Below are positions 36,146-48,644 of a stretch of 64,000 bases of DNA, one piece after another. Source of the DNA: Symsagittifera roscoffensis (Eukaryota > Xenacoelomorpha > Acoela > Convolutidae); the NCBI RefSeq assembly GCF_963678635.1, contig NC_087066.1, positions 17,977,275-18,041,274 of the forward strand, read 5' to 3'. A program made the position numbers and the translations under genes. Numbering within the stretch: the first letter of the stretch is position 1; each line of letters begins with the position of its first letter. The notes beneath the pieces are model-generated. The model ran no database searches and was not told the DNA's origin. It saw nothing but the letters and a program-made list of their open reading frames with translations.

Positions 36146-36500
36146 GGGGGGGGACGTAAAGTTGGAGGTGGAAAAATCCGCCTTCCATTACCCCCCTAGC
36201 GTTTGCCCATTTACAACAAGCCCCCCCCGGGGGGGGGGGGGGGTTCAGTGGGAGGTTGGGTTCAGGTGGGGGTTGATCAGGTGGGGGGTGGTGGTGGTTC
36301 AGGTGGGGAAGGGGTCGGTTCAGTGGGGGGGGGGGGGGTTCAGGTGGGGGAGGGGTGGGGGTTCATGGTGTAGGGGGGTTGTTCAGGTGGGGCAATGTGT
36401 TTAGGTGGGGGTTTGAATGGGGGGAGGGGAGCTAAGGGGCAAACGTTAGGGGATTGAAGGGGAGCAAAAGGTCAAACATTAGGGGCGGGGGGAGAAAAAA
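36146..36500 (+). repeat. G-rich tract with long G runs, V2 copy
   Basis: Second copy of the G-rich tract. Homopolymer lengths differ from V1 (for example the first G run is short here and the one after CCCCCCCC is longer), as expected for slippage or sequencing uncertainty. The poly-C run is near 36707-36721. Confidence 0.85.
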
Positions 36501-37861
36501 ACGGAATCTTTTTGCAATTTGTGTAGCTTTAGAAATGGGTTAGACCGTACAATCGCTTTACAAAGTTTCCGCATAACTCACTTGATAAACGCAGAAATTC
36601 TTGCTAAATTTTGCACGACACGCGAAACAAAAATAAAGGGGAAGAAAATCCATTTTAATGTGATTTCCTTTTTATTATGAAATCCATTATAATGGATTCC
36701 GGCTCTTCCCCCCCCCCCCCCACCTCACACGACCTTCAATATATTAGTGTAACGAGTGGTTTTACGATGTTAAGTATGAAGACCAAAAATGTTTGTCGAG
36801 GTCTGTATGTAAATTTTCATAGCAATCGAACAATGTAGTCAACAAACTTCCATGTAAAAATTTGCAGGTGGGGGGGGGAGGAAAAAGATCCTGGATTCCA
36901 AATGAATTGTAATGCATTTTGTTTTGGTGGGAAAAAATGGATTTAAATCCTATTTTAGTCCAATTTTGCTGTCTGAACATAATATGGGAATCGATTATAT
37001 TTACAACTTTACAGTTCACAAAAATCCATTATATTCGATTTGTTTTCTTTTTTCTTAATTGCGGGGCTGTTTTAATCCTGCGCATAAGTTTATAATTTTG
37101 AAGGTCAATTCAAATGCAAGGAAGTGGAAAAGAGATCTGTGCTAGTAATGATAAGGTGTTGTGAGGGGTACAAAATGATGAAGGCCAAAACCTGGCACCT
37201 TCCAGTTTCAGGTTTATTTAAAAAGCTATGTTCTATCATCATGCTCCTTATTTCTACCGGCCGACAGAAAAAGACAGTACCCTCTCAAAATAGAGCAGCT
37301 GCCCCCCTCCCACTTGCGAATTTCGATCTTTTCCAGTTCCCCCCTTTGATTTTTTCTGAAATTGAATCAGGGAAGTCTATTTAAAATTACTTTTCTTGTT
37401 ATAAACAGTGTCAAAGCGTGTCAGCGTGAACAAGTGAACAAGTTTTTACAACATTTATTACACGCAAAAAACCGTGTGAACAATTTTTGAACCAGTTTTG
37501 CAATTTTACTAGGGGGTGGGAAACTGGAAAAGAGCCGAACTTTTTTATGTTATTTATAGTTTAAATTGTCAGATTGGCTTTTTCCTCTCGGGCTATTAAA
37601 TAAAATGTTAGAGTTTGCAATGTTTTACAAAAAAAGCAAATAGTGGGCCCCGTTTTAATTTGTTTAGAATAGCTAAAAATTGGTCTTAAAAAATTCAATT
37701 TTTGAGCATTTGAGGCCAAACTGTGCATTCTGTGTATTGTAAACAAAATCCGCAACAAGCCAAAATCAGATTTGTCGCGGAATCCGCATCATGGCTACTC
37801 TCTTTGATCTTTTATGCTGTTTTGGACTTCAAAAAGTAGGCGAATTTGCGGAATAACAAGA

Positions 37862-37937
37862 CATTGTCCCTCCGAATAACTGCGTTTTAACTATGGAGAC
37901 AAAGTTGCTTCAAGCGTTGTTTGACGAAAGCAGTTAA
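37862..37937 (+). pseudogene. Block B remnant, V2
   Basis: Only the last 25 or so codons (from IVPPNNCVLTMETK to the stop) remain, because the V2 deletion joins TTTGCGGAAT at about 37855 to the middle of block B. Confidence 0.5.
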
Positions 37938-38536
37938 ATGGATTTTGGGTATTCTACAAACTCGTTTAGTTCCGGTGAACGTTTTATCAATTTTCGAATC
38001 AGTTTAGATTTTATAACACTTAACGTTTGTGTTCATGATTTTATATTTCAAACTTGTTCAAATTTATGATCAAATTCACTAATTAACCACTCTAATAATA
38101 AACTATGAATATGTACAGTTATGTACACCAACTATGAAATTAAGAGAATAACATGATCAGGAATGAATTACGAATGTCTAATCTAAAGCAACATTCAAAA
38201 GTGAATGATCGAACTAAATTTAAAAATCAAAATAGCTGTTTTCAATCAAGTGTTTAAATTTCAAAAAAATATATCTACGAATTTAGTTTAGTAATGATTT
38301 AAGATTTGTTCGTGGATTCCACAGACAATGATCAACTTTTTTATTCGTAATTTCCGCATCCGTTCTTTTAGCTAGCCATTGTTCAAGCTGGTTTTTGCTG
38401 GACATCTCACTTACAATCTGCGGAATCCGCTAACAGTTTGTTCAATCAATAAAAACAAACTGTCGCACTCTATTAAAGTAATTAATTAGTAAATATTACG
38501 TGAGATCATATAAAACAGCTACTCGGGTCCCCCTCA

Positions 38537-38641
38537 CCCTTTCCTGAGGTGAGAACTAACCAGCATTACTTTGAGGGTATCATCTGGGAGCCACGCAGAC
38601 TCCTTGTCGTCGGAAAATGGTACAAGACGATTGATCAATGA
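38537..38641 (+). pseudogene. Block C (EGIIWEP exon), V2
   Basis: Sequence identical to V1 over the readable block, including the TGA after KWYKTIDQ. Confidence 0.55.
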
Positions 38642-39073
38642 GGAGTGCCCGTATCAGTTTTCGAATCAATTCATTTACCTGTTCTAATTTATGTTCAAAT
38701 TATTGACAAACTATTCTAATAATAAACACTGAATATGTACAATTCTGTACACTAACTAAGAAATTAGGAGAATAACGTGATTAAGAATGAATTAGGAATG
38801 TCTAATCTAAAGCAACACTAAGAAGTGATTGATCAACCGATGATCGATATGAAACATATTTAGCAGGTACCATAATAGTGCTAAATGCCAATAGGTTGAA
38901 CAAAATTAACAACTCAAAACATTCCCCAACGGAAAAATTTCAAATTTTTTTCTTTAGCTAAAATTAAGTCTTCAAACTGTACACAAAGTTGCCAAATAAC
39001 TTAAAAACATGGAGAAGATTTTTTTTTTAAATAAAGAAATTGGAAAATAGAGTTTTATTGAGTTCAATAAGTT

Positions 39074-40870
39074 TTAAATGTATTCGGCGTCAATATCTTC
39101 TAAAGCTTGTTGTACGTCCTGATCTATCGTTGACAATAATTCACTCCCTGAACCTTGCTCTGCGACTATGATGGGTGATATCTCTGTAAGAGACTTCCGC
39201 GATGTCTGAACGTACCCCACTTTCGCGAGGGTAATGAGGAAAGCAGAAAGAGACCGGCACAAGAGAGCAGGTGGTCTGATTTTAGATCTGGGCTGGGTGA
39301 CAACAGGATGCGTTTCCTCTGGTGTGCTGTCCAGCACTATTGGCTCTGAAGCGAATCTTAATGATGATGGTCCAAGAAGACTGCTGTCTTGAGACGATTT
39401 GTGAGGGGAATCCGGAATGACGATAACTTCTGTCGACGAATTTGTGGTAGTTTGTTTGAGCGTCGGATTTCCGCCGGTCAAGTTTCCACTGGTCGTCTTC
39501 TTCTGACGGTTGGCTCCTGTTGAATTATCAGGAGGCAATGATTTCCTCTTTGCGGCTAAATTCTTACCATTTTTGACCATTTTACAAAGTGACGGCGTGG
39601 TCCGAAGAATCAACAATCGCCTCTTTAAATGGATTAAAAAACGATTCTCCGTTTTTTTCGGTTGCTGTTTTTTCTAAAAAAAATTTACCTCCAGTGGCCA
39701 TTTTCGCTAGAGTAGTCCGTTTCCGATTACATATTGGAATTGGGGTTGCTCGACTTCCATGGGTAGTTTTTCCCAGTGGGATGTCAGATTCTGAGGAGGA
39801 GATTGGTGTTGCTCGACTTCCATGGATAATCTTTCCCAGTGGAATGTCCGAGTCCGAGTCTGAGGAGGAGTTCGTGAACGCGTCTTCGTATCTGTCCTCT
39901 GCTCCGTTGTGTAGCTACCAACTCTTTGCCCGGCGGTCTGATATGATTGATTTTCCCTGATCATAACGATTATCAATAGAGATCAGAAGGTCTCCAGAAA
40001 GCGTGCAAAGGGCCAGCGAAGTCTAAAATAATCTCTTCGCTAGCGAATGACAGTTCCGGTAGTTTGCTCATATGCTCCCATCAACAACATCTTAAGGTTC
40101 TTACCGGCTTGTGAACATTGTTTGTAAGATTTGCCGTCGTGGTATATTTTCCTATAAATATGTGGCCACCAGATATATTCAGCCAGAAGCTTCATGCCAA
40201 ACTGGCCTAGATTGGACTCGTGTAGCATCGAGCTGAATGCGCCTCGGGCCGCAGCTGGTTTTACTATTTTTGTTGTCCATGAAAAGTAGATCAACTCTGG
40301 TGTGCAGGTCCTTCTCATAGTTTTTCATAAAGGATCCATGAACTTCCAGTGGGCGTCCCGTCTTCAGTGTTGTGATCAGATCCCATAAGAATTTGTCATC
40401 CTCGGTCATTAGTTGTAGTAAGTTCTTGGAGCAATGATTTTCTGGTATAATTGGGGAAGAAGGTAAAAATAATAGGTTTCAGTAAGTTAAAGTGGTCATT
40501 GTTAAGTAGGTCGTCTTTAAAACTCAAAGCAATATTGTGTTCCTCTGGGGCGACTACTAAAGCGTCAGAAAATTTCGAAGATAAGGTTCCCGTGGTATTC
40601 AATCTTTTTGCTAACAAACTGTCGTTCTGCTTTATGATGTATAGTTGGGCTTAATTCGAAAACGAAATGCTTTTGTAGTTAAAACGCGAATTATCTAGCG
40701 GTATACAAGAAGTAATAGCAGCAATAATTCTACCATTAGTTAAAGCTAAAGCGCTATCAATTCCAATTCGACCAATCACATCGCTTGAACTACTCCTCCC
40801 CGACTGAAGAAACTTATTTACCATTGAATTTACAGCAACCGACGGTCGGTCTAAACATATTTTATTTAAA
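39074..40870 (-). mobile_element. Ty3/Gypsy-type pol remnant, V2
   Basis: Reading down the minus strand from about 40870: an unassigned segment (SSDVIGRIGIDSALALTNGR, stop at about 40653, then NIALSFKDDLLNNDHFN); TEDDKFLWDL and KNYEKDLHTRVDLLFMDNK; the integrase zinc-binding region HESNLGQFGMKLLAEYIWWP with SYKQCSQAGKNLK; the start of the integrase core, IILDFAGPL; then a break. From 39616 there is a 180-codon Ser/Thr/Pro-rich frame (starts MVKNGKNLAAKRK, ends DIDAEYI). Frames change at about 40405, 40275 and 40060. In the zinc finger the second His of the usual HxxxxH arrangement is Q and the first Cys of CxxC is Y. Most of the integrase core is absent. No LTRs were found. The superfamily is a confident call; clade is not. 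Confidence 0.75.
39739..39864. repeat. 63-bp tandem duplication within the V2 Gypsy remnant
   Basis: ATTGGGGTTGCTCGACTTCC at 39739 recurs as ATTGGTGTTGCTCGACTTCC at 39802. V3 has a single copy. The period is 21 codons on either strand, so frame is kept. Confidence 0.75.
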
Positions 40871-41570
40871 ACGGTAAAGTTTTGTGAAATCTAACTTTTT
40901 TTCGATCGTGTTAGTTAATAGAAAATGGATCTGTAGAGCTGGAATGTGAAAATTGTTGAAATGAACGTAAACCACAACTTCAACCAGAATCTACCACGAG
41001 GTTGAATGTCAACTTCCATAGGGATCAACTGTGCAAGTTGACCTTAAGCTTTGGCATAGGCCATATTTTCGACGTTTGCTCCCTATGAAAAGTTGACGTT
41101 AAACTTTTTTGTATTAGCTTCAAAAATGAATCTATGGCTGATACGATTCAATTTGAATTTACACTCTAAGCGTTAACAAATTTGTTTGTCATATGCCATA
41201 GTTTTGAATTAAAACTAAGATTAGTTCTCACTGTTAATCCATCCTATGATGAAAATGTAATCAGTTCTTACAATAACAGCTAATTCAAAAATTTTGTTTA
41301 GCCGAGTTCAACCAAAATCATTAACACTTCTAGAAATTCTTTATCCCAAAGCCTTTTTTTAATTAATTATGCAATTTAACAAATCGAATTGTTTGGTTAG
41401 TCAGTTTATATTGGTTGCGTTAAACCGCGGGCGTGACTGTTTTTGACACGGCTACAAAGGTTTGCTGGGATTTGTCAAAACTTAATTATGAGACACAGGA
41501 AAACAAAACTTAAATATAAAAACGGTCAATTATATCAAAAGTTTAATCAAATGTTTGAATTCTAAAAGGG
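40871..41570. other. Shared non-coding segment (V3 equivalent 46511-47214; U equivalents 54366-54760 and 60735-61130)
   Basis: From GGGATCAACTGTGCAAGTTG (41020) onward this DNA is common to V2, V3, U1/U2 and U2/U3, and contains TCCATCCTATGATG and AACCGCGGG landmarks. It shows that V and U units descend from one array. In U this junction coincides with the end of a coding block (stop at 54384). I see no gene in the V copies. Confidence 0.6.
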
Positions 41571-42000
41571 TATCTCAACGAATTTAATAAGTAATGGTTT
41601 AAGATTTGTCCTTGGATTCCACAGACATTGGTTAAGTATTTTTTCGTAAATTCCGCAGTCGTGGTTTTAGCTAAAGTTATTGCTCAATGCTGCTGGCTTA
41701 TCAAAATACGGATTTACAAATCAAAATGGCTGCTTCAATCAATTCTCTAAATTTATATTTAGTTTCTAAAAAGATATATCCAGGAGTTTATTTAAGTAAT
41801 GATTTGAGATTTGTTCGTGGATTCCACAGACAATGGTTAACTATTTGTTAGTAATTTCCGCATTTGTTTTTCTAGCTAGCCTTTGTTCAAGCTGGTTTTT
41901 ACTGGAAATCTGACTTACAATATGTGGAATCCGCTAACAATTTGTTGAATCATTAAAAACAAACTGTCGCGCTCTAATATACCAATTCATTAGTAAATAT
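41570..42000. repeat. Direct repeat of about 205 bp (W block), V2
   Basis: AGTAATG-TTTAAGATTTGT...GGATTCCACAGACA...TTCCGCA...TTTTAGCTA...GCTGG is present twice, at about 41600 and 41805. Single copies lie at about 34220, 38300 and 44000. Each ends in a segment with TGCGGAATCCGC or its variant and an A/T-rich tail. The block bears the same GGATTCC/GCGGAATCC core as the 20-bp minisatellite. Confidence 0.75.
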
Positions 42001-42286
42001 TACGTGAGATCAATTCAAATGGCTAAAAATTGGTCGTAAAAAATTCAGTTTTTGAGCATTTGAGGCCAAACTGTGCATTCTGTGTATTGTAAACGAAATC
42101 CGCAACAGGCCAAAATCAGATTTGTCGCGGAATCCGCATCATGGCTACTCTCTTTGATCTTTTATGCTGTTTTGGACTTCAAAAAATAGGCGAATTTGCG
42201 GAATCCACAACTGTATTTGCGGAATCGAGAACATTTTGTGAAAACCACAAATAAATGATAAGAAATTTGTATCCTAAAATTGAGCT

Positions 42287-42395
42287 GTTGCGGAATCCGC
42301 AACTGTAAGTGGAATCCGCAAATTGTAAGTGGAATTCGCAAAATATAAGTGGAGTCCGCAAAGCGTAAGTGGAATCCGCATTTTTTGCGGATTCC
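42287..42395. repeat. 20-bp minisatellite around GCGGAATCCGC, V3
   Basis: Same array as in V1 with a few substitutions, including GCGGATTCC at its end. The V2 copy was removed by the deletion at 37855. Confidence 0.85.
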
Positions 42396-42695
42396 ATTTA
42401 CATTCATGTTTATATGTGGTAACGTTCTTATTTATATGTTTTAATTACTAGGTGTTCACCAACAAGTTCATTCTCAGCTACGTTGGTCAGCTACAACCCT
42501 CAATTCCTGTCACCAACTTCGATCTTAATTCCTGAACCCAACTTCGATCCCATTTCCTAACCCAACTTCAATCTCAATTCCTGGTACCAACTTGATCAGT
42601 TCAAACGCCAGGTAGATCAATCGATGTAAAGTTTCATTTTCTTCCAAAATAGAAACCGACGTGGTATCACATCATTTTCGTTTTTTATACATTAG

Positions 42696-43123
42696 CATCA
42701 GAGATCTGGAACAGCCGAAGCGCACTCTTGCACGTACGTTGCGAGACTTATGCCTTGTCGACCAACCCTAAGCTCGAATTGGAAAAGCTGAAGAAGCAAG
42801 CATCAGAAGTTCACCAGAACGGATACACCTACGAAGAGGTTCTGTTGGCAGTGCGATTTCGACAAGATTCTCAACGTTATGTTCGCCAGGTGCAGAGCGC
42901 ACAGATCTTCGTTCAGCAGATGACGACTTCCCATGAGCTGTCAAGTAAAGTTACAAAACTTTACTCAAAGCAGAAATGGGAAACCCATGACCAGAAGAAC
43001 GTGGTTCACCACGCGGTGAAGCTGCTCAATGATAGATCAAAGGAAAATTTTCAGCCGCTTGAGAAAGCCACAAGCCTGAGGCATACCGCCAACGACCTTG
43101 AAAGCTTTCCACATGAGGTTTAA
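42696..43123 (+). pseudogene. Exon-like coding block A, V3
   Basis: Counterpart of 32914-33341 with the same acceptor and stop. Replacements relative to V1 include C to Y, D to E, N to T, S to F, G to E and G to R. The frame is open throughout, but with its upstream ATG lost it would depend on splicing. V2 lacks this block. Confidence 0.45.
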
Positions 43124-43288
43124 GAAGAGTTGCAGATTTGTGCATTGAACCAGAGCTGGGTCGGCATGTGTGATGTGATATTTGCCGTCTCTGGAAGAGG
43201 TACTTTATAATTTTGTTGACTCGAAAAATATATCTTACTAATAAAATTTCATTTTTGAATCAGTAATTTTGACTTTCTTTCTTCCTAG

Positions 43289-43640
43289 GTTTGATTGCTT
43301 CAAGAAAGATGGCGTGTTGGTGGATTACCACAGCAAAAAAGGCATCAACATCAATGCCGACCAGTACTGCCTCCAACCAGGAATTCCCAGTGAAAACGTA
43401 TTGCAAATTGCGTAACCTCTTAGAAGATTGATCGAAGCTTCAAATGAGGAGTGCCCGTTACAAAAAAGGAATGTTTGAAAGAAAAACGAGGCCAACATGC
43501 GGATGCCAGAAGTTGTACTTTCCAGCATAGGTGAAACAATAGTCATCCTAAAAGCCAGGAGAGACATTGTCCCTCCGAATAACTGCGTTTTAACTATGGA
43601 GACAAAGTTGCTTCAAGCGTTGTTTGACGAAAGCAGTTAA
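43289..43640 (+). pseudogene. Exon-like coding block B, V3, frameshifted
   Basis: Same structure as the V1 block, with the V1-specific TAG absent (reads EASNEECPLQKRN) but the frame break after VLQIA and the TGA after KRN.V retained. The shared lesions predate the V duplication. Confidence 0.45.
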
Positions 43641-44239
43641 ATGGATTTTGGGTATTCTACAAACTTGTTTAGTTCCGGTGAACGTTTTATCAATTTTCGA
43701 ATCAGTTTAGATTTTATAACACTTAACGTTTGTGTTCATGATTTTATATTTCAAACTTGTTCTAATTTATGTTCAAATTCACTAATTAACTACTCTAATA
43801 ATAAACTATGAATATGTACAGTTATGTACAGCAACTATGAAATTAAGAGAATTACATGATTAGGAATGAATTACGAATGTCTAATCTAAAGCAACATTCA
43901 AAAGTGAATGATCGAACTAAATTTAAAAATCAAAATGGCCGTTTTCAATCAAGTGTTTAAATTTCAAAAGAATATATCTACGAGTTTAGTTAAGTAATGA
44001 TTTAAGATTTGTTCGTGGATTCCACAGACAATGATCAACTTTTTTATTCGTAATTTCCGCATCCGTTTTTTTAGCTAGCCATTGTTCAAGCTGGTTTTTG
44101 CTGGACATCTCACTTACAATCTGCGGAATCCGCTAACAGTTTGTTCAATCAATAAAAACAAACTGTCGCAATCTATTAAAGTAATTAATCAGTAAATATT
44201 ACGTGAGATCATATAAAACAGCTACTCGGGTCCCCCTCA

Positions 44240-44335
44240 CCCTTTCCTGAGGTGAGAACTAGCCAGCATTACTTTGAGGGTATCATCTGGGAGCCACGCA
44301 GAATCCTTGTCGTCGGAAAATGGTACAAAGATTGA
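44240..44335 (+). pseudogene. Block C (EGIIWEP exon), V3
   Basis: As V1, with N to S in the TNQHY segment, L to I after RR, and a 3-base loss bringing the stop closer (KWYKD then TGA). Confidence 0.55.
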
Positions 44336-44780
44336 TCAAAGAGGAGTGCCCGTATCAGTTTTCGAATCAATTCATTTACCTGTTCTAATTTATGTTCAAA
44401 TTTACTGACAAACTATTCTAATAATAAACACTCACTGAATATGTACAATTCTGTACACTAACTAAGAAATTAGGAGAATAACGTGATTAAGAATGAATTA
44501 GGAATGTCTAATCTAAGGCAACATTAAGAAGTGATTGATCAACCGATGATCGATATGAAACATATTTAGCAGGTACCATAATAGTGCTAAATGCCAATAG
44601 GTTGAACAAAATTAACAACTCAAAACATTCCCCAACGGAAAAATTTCAAATTTTTTTCTTTAGCTAAAATTAAGTCTTCAAACTGTACACAAAGTTGCCA
44701 AATAACTTAAAAATATGGAGAAGATTTTTTTTTTAAAATAAAGAAATTGGAAAATAGAGTTTTATTGAGTTCAATAAGTT

Positions 44781-46510
44781 TCAAATGTATTCGGCGTCAA
44801 TATCTTCTAAAGCTTGTTGTACGTCCTGATCTATCGTTGACGATAATTCGCTCCCTGAACCTTGCTCTGCGACTATGATGGGTGATTTCTCTGTAAGAGA
44901 CTTCCGCGATGTCTGAACGTACCCCACTTTCGCGAGGGTAATGAGGAAAGCAGAAAGAGACCGGCACAAGAGAGCAGGTGGTATGATTTTAGATCTGGGC
45001 TGGGTGACAACAGGATGCGTTTCCTCTGGTGTGCTGTCCAGCACTATTGGCTCTGAAGCGAATCTTAATGATGATGGTCCAAGAAGACTGCTGTCTTGAG
45101 ACGATTTGTGAGGGGAATCCGGAATGACGATAACTTCTGTCGACGAATTTGTTGTAGTTTGTTTGAGCGTCGGATTTCCGCCGGTCAAGTTTCCACTGGT
45201 CGTCTTCTTCTGACGGTTGGCTCCTGTTGAATTATCAGGAGGCAATGATTTCCTCTTTGCTGCTTAATTCTTACCATTTTTGACCATTTTACAAGGTGAC
45301 GGCGTGGTCCGAAGAATCAACAATTGCCTCTTTAAATGGATTAAAAAACGATTCTCCGTTTTTTTCGGTTGCTGTTTTTTCTAAAAAATTTACCTCCAGT
45401 GGCCATTTTCGCTAGAGTAGTCCGTTTCCGATTACATATTGGAATTGGGGTTGCTCGACTTCCATGGGTAGTTTTTGCCAGTGGGATGTCCGAGTCCGAG
45501 TCTGAGGAGGAGTTCGTGAACGCGTCTTCGTATCCGTCCTCTGCTCCGTTGTGTAGCTACCAACTCTTTGCCCGGCGGTCTGATATGATTGATTTTCCCT
45601 GATCATAACGATTATCAATAGAGATCAGAAGGTCTCCAGAAAACGTGCAAAGGGCCAGCGAAGTCTAAAATAATCTCTTCGCTAGCGAATGACAGTTCCG
45701 GTAGTTTGCTCATATGCTCCGATCAACAACATCTTAAGGTTCTTACCGGCTTGTGAACATTGTTTGTAAGATTTGCCGTCGTGGTATATTTTCCTATAAA
45801 TATGTGGCCACCAGATATATTCAGCCAGAAGCTTCATGCCAAACTGGCCTAGATTGGACTCGTGTAGCATCGAGCTGAATGCGCCTCGGGCCGCAGCTGG
45901 TTTTACTATTTTTGTTGTCCATGAAAAGTAGATCAACTCTGGTGTGCAGGTCCTTCTCATAGTTTTTCATAAAGGATCCATGAACTTCCAGTGGGCGTCC
46001 CGTCTTCAGTGTTGTGATCAGATCCCATAAGAATTTGTCATCCTCGGTCATTAGTTGTAGTAAGTTCTTGGAGCAATGATTTTCTGGTATAATTGGGGAA
46101 GAAGGTAAAAATAATAGGCTTCAGTAAGTTAAAGTGGTCATTGTTAAGTAGGCCGTCTTTAAAACTCAAAGCAATATTGTGTTCCTCTGGGGCGACTACT
46201 AAAGCGTCAGAAAATTTCGAAGATAAGGTTCCCGTGGTATTCAATCTTTTTGCTAACAAACTGTCGTTCTGCTTTATGATGTATAGTTGGGCTTAATTCG
46301 AAAACGAAATGCTTTTGTAGTTAAAAAGTGAATTATCTAGCGGTATACAAGAAGTAATAGCAGCAATAATTCTACCATTAATTGAAGCTAAAGAGCTATC
46401 AATTCAAATTCGACCAATCACATCGCTTGAACTACTCCTCCCCGACTGAAGAAACTTATTTATCATTGAATTTACAGCAACCGACGGTCGGTCTAAATAT
46501 ATTTTATTTA
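44781..46510 (-). mobile_element. Ty3/Gypsy-type pol remnant, V3
   Basis: Duplicate of the V2 remnant with the same frame changes and the same Q and Y substitutions in the zinc finger, so these lesions predate the duplication. Private differences: a TAA where V2 has NLAAKRK, so the C-terminal frame is only 154 codons, and one copy rather than two of the 63-bp repeat near 45450. Three amino acids differ from V2 over those 154. Confidence 0.75.
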
Positions 46511-47214
46511 AAACGGTAAAGTTTTGTGAAATCTAACTTTTTTTCGATCGTGTTAGTTAATAGAAAATGGATCTGTAGAGCTGGAATGTGAAAATTGTTG
46601 AAATGAACGTAAACCACAACTTCAACCAGAATCTACCACGAGGTTGAATGTCAACTTCCATAGGGATCAACTGTGCAAGTTGACCTTAAGCTTTGGCATA
46701 GGTCATATTTTCGACGTTTGCTCCCTATGAAAAGTTGACGTTAAACTTTTTTTTATTAGCTTCAAAATTGAATCTATGGCTGCTACGATTCAATTTGAAT
46801 TTACACTCTAAGGCGTTAACAAATTTGTTTGTCATATGCCATAGTTTTGAATTAAAACTAAGATTAGTTCTCACTGTTAATCCATCCTATGATGAAAATG
46901 TAATCAGTTCTTACAATAACAGCTAATTCAAAAATTTTGTTTTGCCGAGTTCAACCAAAATCATTAACACTTCTAGAAATTTTTTATCCCAAAGCCTTTT
47001 TTTAATTAATTATGCAATTTAACAAATCGAATTGTTTGGTTAGTCAGTTTATATTGGTTGCGTTAAACCGCGGGCGTGACTGTTTTTGATACGGCTACAA
47101 AGGTTTGCTGGGATTTGTCAAAACTTAATTATGAGACACAGGAAAACCAAAGTTAAATATAAAAACGGTCGATTAAATCAAAGTTTAATCAAATATTTGA
47201 ATTCTAAAAGGGTC

Positions 47215-47640
47215 TCTCAACAAATTTAATAAGTAATGGCTTAAGATTTGTTCGTGGATTCCACAGACAATGGTTAAGTATTTGTTCGTAATTTCCGCAA
47301 CCGTTTTTTTAGCTAAAATTATTGCTCAATGCTGCTGGCTTATCAAAATACGGGTTTACGAATCAAAATGGCTGCTTCACTCAATTCTCTAAATTTATAT
47401 TTAATTTCTAAAAGGATATATCCAGGAGTTTATTTAAGTAATGATTTCAGATTTGTTCGTGGATTCCACAGATAATGGTTAACTCTTTGTTAGTAATTTC
47501 CGCATTCCTTTTTCGCTAGCCTTTGTTCAAGCTGGTTTTTGCTGGACATCTCACTTACAATCTGCGGAATCCGCTAACAGTTTGTTGAATCATTAAGAAC
47601 AAACTGTCGCGCTCTTATATACTAATTCATTAGTAAATAT
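47215..47640. repeat. W block pair, V3/U1 junction
   Basis: Same doubled W block as at 41570-42000. It marks the last sequence shared with V2 before the U unit. GGATTCCACAGACAATGG occurs here and in every other W block. Confidence 0.75.
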
Positions 47641-47680
47641 TACGTGAGATCATATAAAATAGCTACTCGAATCCCCCTCA

Positions 47681-47815
47681 CCTTTTCCGGAGTTGAGAAT
47701 TAACCGGTAATATGCTGAGGGAATAATCTGGGAGCCAGGCAGACCCATTGTCGCTAAAAAATGGTACAAGTATGATATTAAGGTAACGAAAAGGGCCCCG
47801 CAAAAAAACAAGTAA
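47681..47815 (+). pseudogene. Block C (EGIIWEP exon), U1, nonsense mutation
   Basis: Same frame as the 55218 copy but CAA is TAA at 47708-47710 (within INRQYAEG). The rest (EGIIWEP, IVAKKWYKYDIKVTK) is intact up to the ragged end at about 47815. Confidence 0.55.
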
Positions 47816-48124
47816 AACAAATAAACTATAATCAGCTCATTCGAATAAAAGGCCTATAAACTATAAAACGCGTTCCTGTTGCGGCATCCGCTTACAGCTA
47901 ACGAACTGCACAGATTGGCTTCGTTTTGATTTTGGTTTTTAAGGACCCAGCTATCATACTTCCACCCCCAAAAAAGTTCTACTTATTTTTTTGTGCATCT
48001 TTTTTTATTTATTATTCCCCGTCTGATATCTGTAACGAACCTAAATCCATATGAAAACCAGGTTGCTTTTTGTCGCAACCATTTGATACTCAGATATACA
48101 TTTTACTGTATCCCTATTGCAAAA
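47816..48124. other. Spacer between block C and the element end, U1
   Basis: No coding signal. Contains GTTGCGGCATCCGCTTACAG at about 47879 (a GCGGAATCCGC variant) and a short AT-rich stretch. The U2 copy is at about 55437-55657. Confidence 0.5.
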
Positions 48125-48148
48125 GGGGGTAAATAGTTAACAAGATCC
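48125..48148 (+). repeat. Left inverted end motif of U1 element
   Basis: GGGGGTAAATAG followed by TTAACAAGATCC. Its core AATAGTTAACAAGATCC recurs at 55658-55681, inverted at 53607 and 59979, and in diverged form in C1-C4. Confidence 0.6.
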
Positions 48149-48644
48149 TTTATTGTTAATTAAAAACTAGCCGACGTGACCAGATGGTATTCGTGTACGA
48201 AACCGATTCCTATGGCCAAACACTAGCCATGGCCATGTAGCTCGTATACGTTGCCTATGGTCGTTGTTGTTGATGATAGCCTCGTAAACCTTTGTTTCGT
48301 TTGTTTCGGTTAAAAGTGGCTGCGTCTCGTCCCTCATCCAGTGTTATTGGCCCCCGACGGGATATGTAGGGCATACCACTAGCGTGGGTTACTTGAACGT
48401 CGTTTTAAAACTGGACTCGTTGAAATTGATCTCTCGTTTTGTTGTGCTGTTGTGAGGTCAGCATACTCCGGCAAGCTAATCAATTCTTCCAGGGGAGCTC
48501 AGTTCTCCCGCTCCTTCGTACTATGCGAGCTGATTTTGTTCAGCTACACAAAGGGGTACTTGGGGTTCAGTATTTGAATTCTGTGGCAACTTTTTAGCTC
48601 TATGTTTCCTTAGAGCCACTATTGCAGAAACCTTACTCTCACCG

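Larger units (their letters stand above)
35269..42012. repeat. Tandem unit V2 (6.7 kb)
   Basis: Same start as V1. It lacks about 1.36 kb at 37855 (TTTGCGGAAT joined to AACAAGACATTG), which in V1 holds the minisatellite and the first exon block. Unlike V1 it continues through a longer Gypsy remnant (39074-40870) and about 1 kb of shared sequence (41015-42010). It ends where GTGAGATCAATTCAAATGG joins the internal V3 start. Confidence 0.88.
42013..47650. repeat. Tandem unit V3, lacking the G-rich front part
   Basis: Starts at AATGGCTAAAAATTGGTC, equivalent to 32236 in V1, so the first 2.4 kb (MITE-like repeat, G-rich tract) is missing. It then follows V1 for the exon blocks and V2 for the Gypsy remnant and shared tail, and runs directly into U1. 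Confidence 0.88.
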
